Source of the DNA: Phycisphaerae bacterium
Lineage (GTDB): Bacteria > Chloroflexota > Anaerolineae > 4572-78 > J111
Length of the DNA stretch: 48,349 nt
Assembly (NCBI GenBank): GCA_028285035.1
Contig: JANQQF010000166.1
Span: 1-48,349, forward strand
Reading direction: 5' to 3'
Both the position numbers and the translations under genes were made by a program. Shown here piece after piece: positions 35,908 to 44,900 of the stretch. A model generated the notes under the pieces. It saw only the letters and a list, made by a program, of their open reading frames with translations, was not told where the DNA came from and made no database searches. Numbering within the stretch: position 1 is the stretch's first letter; every line of letters starts with the position of its first letter.

Positions 35908-38900
35908 AGCTCCACACCTCCCCGCGTGAAAATAGGATAACTGCACCATCTCCGTTGGTTGCCCCGTGATAGGCTTGAGGCGGAATGGTCGTGGTTGGGG
36001 CTAACGCCCAACCTGAACCAAGCCACAGCCAAGTTTGTCCCGCTGGATCACCACCCACCAAAACAGCACTACTAGTCTCAGGGTGATAGGTCAAGGAATG
36101 CCCAATCCGTGGCGGCGGTCCACCGCCTCCCCCGCCATCATCTAGAAGCTGCCAGGTATTGCTACCGCTTAGGTCAAAAGCCCATAGATCAGCCAACAGG
36201 GTCCCGGTCACGGTTCGTCCGCCAAAGAGCAACAAGCGATTGTGGTCAGGATCATAGGTCAACGCGGTCAAGGTCCGGGAAATGGGGTTGTTACCGCTCA
36301 CTGCCACAGACGTCCACACCCCAGCTTGATAGCTCCACAGATCATTGTGATATACCCCCTCATCATTCCCGCCAAAGAGATACACTGTGCCGCTACTCGG
36401 CGCCACGGTCAGGGCGTGGTGCGTACGACTGGGCGGCACACTGCCGCTGATCGTCACTTCGGCCCACGTACTGCCATCATAGTGCCAAGTTTGGTTCAGG
36501 GCCGTATCATTCTCATCACTGCCACCAAACAGAATGACCCCACCAGAGGAGCTTCCAGCGATTGGAGCACTTGTGTAGGCCATTTCCATCCCATAGCGAC
36601 TGGGCGGGCTTTGGCTTACAGTGATTGGCGTCCAAGTCGCCGTTACCTTGTTAAATTCCCAGGTATCTTTTTCATAGCGCCAGCCGTCTGCATTGCCACC
36701 AAAGAGAACAATCCGATCTTGGTCGCTATCATAGGCCAAGGCCGATTCATTGATGATCGGTGGGGCTGACGTCGTTGGAATCAACTGCCAATCGGCCTCA
36801 ATATCGAGGAAAAACTCATCTGCTCCTAAATCATAGCCGGTGCCAAAGGGTCGGGCCTCACCGTCAATGTCAAAGCTCACCCCATTATCCACGCCCGCAT
36901 TGATAGCGGGTGAAGTGGAGGCTAGGCGATAATCACCATCGTCTGGATCAACAAATTCAGGTAGACCCGACACATCATTTTCCGTGGTTACTGGTCCGGT
37001 CCAGTCGGTTTCATTAGCCCATTGATCGCTTCCCCATAGGGTACTGTTGAGGTGAACAGTACTGTCTACCGAGACTTCTAGCCCAACTGTTTGACTCACC
37101 AAGATAGTGTTGGTCATTAACACAGTACTACCCTGAACTACCCCAATCCCTGTTCCGCCAGTGGAAGCACCCCCCTGATTGGGGCCAGTACCATTACGGG
37201 CAATGGTGGTCTGTAGCAGATGAGCCGTCGAATTATCAATGTACAGGCTACCGCTCGGCAACGAGCCATTGTCAACAATAAAATTGTTAATTAACGTAGC
37301 CTGACTTTGATCCAGCAAAAGAATACCATCCTCAATAAAATAATTGTTTAACACATTCACATCTTGACTGTTGTCAATGTAAGCCTGATTATCCCGCACT
37401 ACACTATCCTGCAAAGCGAGGGGGCTATTATTTGCATAAAGTCCACTCCCATAGCCAATAAGTTTATTGTTCAGTTCAATGGTATTGCTAATAAGTTGGG
37501 CTGCGCTATCATCCAGATAGATCCCACCACCATGCGTATTAGCTGAATTGCCGTGAATGTGATTGTTGGTTAAGGTCGCATCACTATTGATAACAGCAAC
37601 CCCTGCTCCTGAGCCAACAATCGTCTGATTTTCATAAATTACATTGTTAAGGATATGACTCGGGCTATCAATCAAATATATACCCGCCCCATCCAGGTTT
37701 GTACTGTTATGATGAATCCAGTTATTTTGTAGGGTGACTGAGGCATCCTCGACAAAAACGCCGCCGCCGGAATGGTCATCGTCACCACTCGTGATATGAA
37801 ATCCTTCGACAGTTGGGGTAATATTTCCCGTGATGTAGATACCTCGCCCGTCATCGCCTGCTGGCGCCAAAGTTGTTTCGTTGTTGATCGGGTCTGATAA
37901 AAGCCAATTCGTGTCGGTATATCCCCCACGTAGGGTGATACTTTTCTCTATAAAGGCTACTTGATGTTGCTCCAACCGATTGATCACATCGGTGTAAACA
38001 CCTGATGCAACCCGTACCTCATCTCCAGCCACGGCCCAATCCAAGGCATATTGCACGGTTGCACAAGGATTGTTGCTGTCGGTACAGATGCCGTTATCCA
38101 CCCCATTGGATGCTACATAGCGAATCCCCTCGTTCACAACGATCGCCTGAAACTCATGAGCACCAGCATCAGGGCTACTGCCTATAGGGCGAGGTGCCCC
38201 ATCACGATCTGTGCTCACACTACTCTCAACACCAGAATTAATCGCTGCTGAAGTTGCACTCAAGCGATAATCTCGGTTGATCGGGTCGAGAAAATCAGGT
38301 GCCCCCCAATGATTATCACTGGTTTGTAAGTCCCCTAAACCACCAATATCTGCTATATTGTTCCAAGGGGGACTTCCCCATAGGGTGCCTTTCAAGATGG
38401 CACTACTTCCAGTAGCAACGCTGATGCCCCGGGTATGGCTAACGAGAATAGTATTAACCAGAGTTAGCTGACTGTTTTGCCCGGTGTCAGGCGTATCAAC
38501 AATAATGCCATTACCCCCATCACCAATCTGACCGATAATCGTGGTATGGATCAGCTCAGGGCTGGCATTTTTAACGTAAATTGCTCCGCCCTGACCACTT
38601 TCATTGTGGAGCAAGATGTTGTTAGCAAAGGTCGGATCGCTGCCGTCAAAAATACCAACCGCACTGCCAGAGCCATCATTGGGGATAAACATAGTGTTGC
38701 TAATAAAGAGGTTGCCTGTTACCTGAGCATCACTATTCCCCAGATATAGCCCACCCCCAAGACCACCACTCGCCGTTACATTACCTTCAATCACATTTGT
38801 ATCAACTGTGGCTTGGCTATTCGCCAAATAAATACCCCCACCCCCATTGCTCCCGGTAAAGGTGGGGTTGTTCGGCGTAGCCACATTGTTGCGAATGACA

Positions 38901-41900
38901 TTATCAGTCAGCAACGGTGACCCATCCAGGATGAAGATACCACCACCACCAAGCCCAGAAGCCTCATTATCAGCGATGGTATTTTGTTCAATCAAGCCAT
39001 TGCTATTGACCAGATAGACCCCAGCCCCCTCGCCTCGGAACATTGAATTATTGGTAATCGAATTACCGCGAATGACTGGGTTACTGTTCTTGGCATATAT
39101 CCCTGCCCCAGCTTGAATGGCGTAATTTGAATAGATTTTGTTATTCTCCAAGGTAACCGGGCTACCATCGATATACACGCCACCCCCAACGCCAAGCAGA
39201 ATAAAGCCGCCATCGTTGGTTAAGGTGGTGCTCGCATTCCCATCAATGATCTCAAAGCCTTCGATGTGAGCCGTCGTATCTGCTCCCGTGATATACAATA
39301 CCCGACCCTCATCTTGGGCATCTAAAATGGTCGGATTATTGATTGGGTCGGGGGTGCTCCAATCTGCTGTGGTGTATCCCCCACGCAGGGTTACGGCCTT
39401 ATTAAGATAGAGGATTTGTAAGGTTCCATTGATGGATGTCACTCCGGTGTAAGTACCAGCGGCGACCCGAATCTCATCATTAGGATTGGCCCAATCGACC
39501 GCATACTGTAGGGTCTGACAGGGCGTGGCTGGATTTTGACAGTTGCTGTTGTCGCTGCCTGTGGCTTGGTCAACATATCGGATCACGCTACTGGCAGCCG
39601 ATGGAGCTTCGCTAGCCAGATTGGCAATTTCGCTATCAAGCAAAACAGTGTTGTAAACCCGCCACTCATCCAATCGACCATCAAAGAGATTGGCTAGGGT
39701 GCCATTTTCGCTGTCCGCGCCTAAACGGAAGGGTTCTGCCGATTCGTGAATGGTTGAATATGAAACATCTTTAGGCGTCGCATCCAGCACCCCATCAAGA
39801 TAAACCCGTAATTCTTTCTGCTCCGCATCAAACACCGCCGCCACGTGATGCCATTGGGTACCGTTGGTGGTCAGTGGTGTTGTTCCGTCAAGGAGGTAAT
39901 CATCGTTGTAGGTGTTGTCTGGGGAAACTACAAAATGCAGGGTTTGATCCTCATTCAAGCCAAAGCGATAAGCCCGACCGTTCCCACCACCATAGCGATA
40001 TTTCGAAGCAAACATCATTCGCCCGGTATGGGTACGTTCTGCATTAACCCACCCAACCAAGGTTAAGCTGCCGGTGATGTTCAAGCTTTGTTGGGGCGAA
40101 GCTGAGAGAAGACCAATGCCACCCTCTGTTTCATCAACATAGACGTACTGCTGTAAATCCCGCTCAAGATCCAACGCCCCAACCAGTTGGCCTGCGCTGT
40201 AGTTGGTGTTGACTGTGTTGGACAAGCTATGTCCATATCCCACCCCAAGCGTTTCATTTTCATTAAAGTTCCAATAAGCGACCAGTTCATCAGGGTGTTC
40301 TTGAATAACCACCGTTTGGGTTAAAAGGTCACTTCCCTGATTGTTACTGACTGAAAGGGTCACCACATAGGTACCTATTAAGGCATAGGTGTGGGTAGGA
40401 TGTGGAACCGAAACCGGCGAGCTGCCATCGCCAAAATCCCAGGTATAGCTCAAACTGGTTCCAATTGATGTATTGCTAAAGACAGTAGTCTGCCCTAAAC
40501 CATCTGGGCTAGAGGTGGTAAAGCTGGCCACAGGCGGCGTATCGATGACCACCGCTCCAATAGTGGTGCTTTCACTGTTCAAGGGGTTTGCAGCGGTAAT
40601 CACCACCGTGTACCCTACCGCCATTTCAAACGTATGACTAATGACATTATCTTGAGTTGTGACAAGGGTGCCGTCGCTAAAGTGCCAGCTATAATCAACA
40701 TCACTACCGGTGCTGACCGTAGCTGTCAAGGTCATTGATTGACCAAGGCTGACGGGGCTATCACTGGACACACTTAAGCCACTAATCGGCTCATAAATTA
40801 CATTTCGCAGGGCCTGAATTTGTGGCTGCTCTAAAACCTCGGCATAAACGCGCCATTCATCTAATTGACCATCAAAATGCTGGACCACATTGCCATTCTG
40901 TTCATTGGCTCCCAATATAAAGGGGGCGGTCGAGGTAAAAATGGTGCTATGATCAATATCCCGGCTAGCCACTAACGTTCCATCTTGATACAACAACATC
41001 TTTTTATAATCCGCATCAAAGACCGCTGCAATGTGATGCCAGGTACCAATACTAACCGTTGTACTGGTAACCACTAACTCATTATTGGCTGGCGTATAGT
41101 CGCCATCAGGGGAGACCACAAAGGTAAGGTAATCGCCATCATTCACGGTCAGCCGATACCCTCGATTACCAGGCGCTGTACCCCACTCATACTTACTGGC
41201 TAAGACGTAATGGTCTCCAGAGGGACTACTCTCCAACCTGGCCCAGCCAACTAAGGTCAGGCTACCATTGACGTCTAGGCCTGTTTGAGTCGTGTGATCA
41301 ATCGATAGATAATCATTGTTGGTCGCTTCTAAATCTACGGCGTGGTCAATTTGGCCAGTGGCTGAAACAATGGAGCCTGATTGCACCAAATCATTACCAT
41401 TGCCTGAGCCATCCACCCGATTAGCATCGTGTTCATCCAAGGTCCAGTAGCCCATCAAGGTGGGTGGCGTGTCAATAATCTCGACCGTATCACTGTAGAT
41501 ATCACTACCTAAGCTATTCGTGGCTGTCAGGTACACGGTGTAAGTACCCGTCGCTGGGTAAGTGTAGGTGGGGCTTTCTGTCGTTACGATGGTCCCGTCG
41601 CCAAAGTGCCAGCTATAATTGAGGTTGCTTCCGGTTGAGGTATTCGTGAAACTAGTTATGTTACCCAAAACATCTGGGCTGGAGGTGGTAAAGCTGGCCA
41701 CAGGTGGCGCATCTTGGACGATGACGGTTGTGGTCGCCACCTGACTATTCACACTGTTGGTCGCGGTGACGATCACGGTATAAGTACCAGTCACCCCATA
41801 TGTGTGCAGGAGGTAGTTGTTGCTCGTCGTCAGACCACTCGCATCGCCAAAATCCCAAGTGTAGCTAATGTCATTCCCCGCCGCCACCGTTGCCGTCAAG

Positions 41901-44900
41901 GGAACAGATTGTCCCAGAGGGACAGGGCTACCACTGCTCACAGTCAAGCCACTAATAGGTAAGGCTGGGGCAGCAGGTTGGACCAAACTGAAGGCTTCAA
42001 TACTGACTGTGGCAAAGGTGTTATCCACACTGTCTGCGTCAAAATAAAGGGTTGAAGCAAAGGTGCAAGCGGTGGTGTTTCCGCTACTGACCAAGGCACA
42101 CTCCGCGATATCAGGCCCCTCACCACTCAAACCAGTGACGGCAAAACTCCCAACCGTACTCAGATAAAGTTGGTCATCTGCCGTGAGATGAACCCCATCA
42201 ATCCCCTCATTTGAAACCGTCAATTCAAGGTCACTACTATCCAAATACATAGCCCAGCTACCCGCTGTGGTCGCCCCCAAGGTGGTGGGGGTGAAGGCCA
42301 AGACATCTTCATCTCTTGCATCCGTGACAACAGCAGGGTTACCCCCAGTCGAGATTAAGACCCGGCTATCAGGAAGGACCGTTATAGCATCAATATCCTC
42401 ATCCGAGCTATCCAACCCCACATCTTCCCCATCGAGATACAAGCTCAACGTACCCGCCGTGGTCTCGCCCAGACTAGTAGCCTCCAATTGAACGATGTCC
42501 CAATCATCGACGGCCAACCCATTTGACAGGGTGTCCGCCGCTCGCAAGGAGAACAGGATTGTATTTTCATCCACGATATGCAAGGCATCAATACTCGGGT
42601 CAATCCCCAAATCTGAACCATCAAGCACGATTGAGAAATCACTCCCATCATAGCTGACAATATCTTCATTTTGCACCCCACTCAGATTGCCAAACGTATA
42701 ACTTCCTCCTTCTGATACAGAGAAGTAGAGCAACGGCTCCACAATTGGAGCTTCAATCAGAACGGTCTCACTATAGGTCGCGCTGCCCAAGCCGTTGGTC
42801 GCGGTAAATACCACAGTAAACGTGCCCGTTGTGATGTAGGTGTGGGTTGGATTTTCAAGGTCACTTGTGGTTCCATCCCCAAAGCTCCAGGCATAGCTCA
42901 AGTTACTGCCGGTTGAATTGTTGGTAAAACTGGTCACCTCGCCCAAGATGTCAGGGCTGGATGTTGTGAAGTTCGCTACAGGTGGCACATCCTGAACAAT
43001 CACGGTGGTTGTATCCACTTGGTCGTTGACACTATTACTCGCCGTAACCACCACGGTGTAAGTACCGACCGTGCTGTAGTTATGGCTGGCCGTGCTACCG
43101 CTACTGGTTTCGGGACTGCCATCGCCAAAGTTCCAAAGGTAGCTGACATTGGTGCCAGTGCTCAACGTTATACTGAAGGTCGTGGTCGCGGCCAAAGGTG
43201 TTGGGCTGTCACTCGTCAGAGTCAAACCACTGATCACTTCATCGGCGACAGCGACTGGGGCAAAACTCAAGCCCTCGATATAAAGCGCAGCTAAGTCAGC
43301 ATCAATTTGATCGCCATCAAAGTACAAGGTTGTTTCATATGTACAAGACGTGGTCGTGCCACTAGTAACCAAAGTACATTGGGCCACATCCTCATTATCC
43401 CCGGTCAAATTGGTGACATCGAAGGTCCCTTGGGTACTAAAGTAGACCTGATCCGTTTCTTCGAGGTGAAAGCCATTAATCCCTTCGTTGTAAGTGGTCA
43501 GCTCCACATCCCCACTGTCAAAATATAAGGTCCAACTCCCTGCAGTAGTCTCCCCCAAACTGGTTGGCGTGAAAACCAAGACATCCTCATCCCTCGCGTC
43601 ACTGATGACATCGGTCCCAGGATTCCCCGAGGTGGACAGTAAGATTCGGCCATCTTCGAGCACTGTCAAGGCATCAATGTCTTCACCCGAACTGTTCAAC
43701 CCCACATCTTCCCCATCAAAGTACAGCGTAAAGGTGTTGGGGGATTCATATTGGACAATGTCCCAGTCATCGACGGCTAAGTTACCAGGCAAGGTCGCTG
43801 CCGCCCGTAAAGAGAACAGGATAGTATCTTCATCGACCACGTGAATCGCATCAATACTGGGCGTAATGCCAAAGGCTGATCCGTCAAAGACCCCGGTAAA
43901 ATCACTCCCATCATAACTGACAATATCTTCATTTTGCACCCCACTCAGGCTACCAAAGGTATGAGGGCCATCGCTATTGACCGTGAAGTACATCACCGGG
44001 GGAGGGGCGGCCAAAATGGTTAAAGCTGCGGTGGCTGTATCACTTCGCTCACCATTCTGGGCTAGCAAAGTCACGGTATACACCCCAACTGCACTATATG
44101 TGTGAGTGGGGCTAGGTATTGTGGTGGTAATAGGCTGTCCAAGGACAGTTTCCCCAAAGTCCCACTCATAGTCAGTTGCCCCTGTCGAGTTATTTAAGAA
44201 GAGAATAGTCTGCCCCGTTTGGGCACTCGGGGGAAAGGGATTGAAAGCTGCAACCACAGCTTCGGTCACGGTGATGTAACTGGGGAGGGTTAGGGTATCG
44301 GTCAAGCTACTATCCCCAGCGTGTAGGGTCACGGTGTAAAGGCCGGAGGCGGTATAGGTGTGAACTGGACTGGTCGCCATACTACGACTACCATCGCCAA
44401 AATCCCATTCATAGCTCGTCGCATGGGTTGAACTGTTCACAAAAGTCACAGTCAATGGTGCATCACCATTTTGCGGGTTACCCCTAAACAACGCCTGTGG
44501 CGTTTCAGTCACGGCCATTACTTCAGTTGTACTCACACTCGCACTATCATTAGAGGCGGTCAGGGTCACGGTGTATATACCAGCCGTACTATAGGTATGG
44601 GTCGGGCTGGGCAGGGTGGTTGTAATACCATCCCCAAAATCCCATTCATAGGCGGTGGTCCCGGTTGAATTGTTTAGGAAGAGGACCGTTTGCCCCACTT
44701 TTACATTAGGGGGGAAAGGGTCAAAGACGGCCAACAATAATTCAGTCGCAGTGATGTAGTGGCTCAAACTCAAAGTATCAGTCACAATGCCATTCCCCGC
44801 CTGGAGGGTGACAGTGTAGATGCCGGGGGTACTGTAGGTGTGAACTGGACTGGTTACCATACTGCTATTTCCATCCCCAAAGTCCCATGCATAGCCAGTA

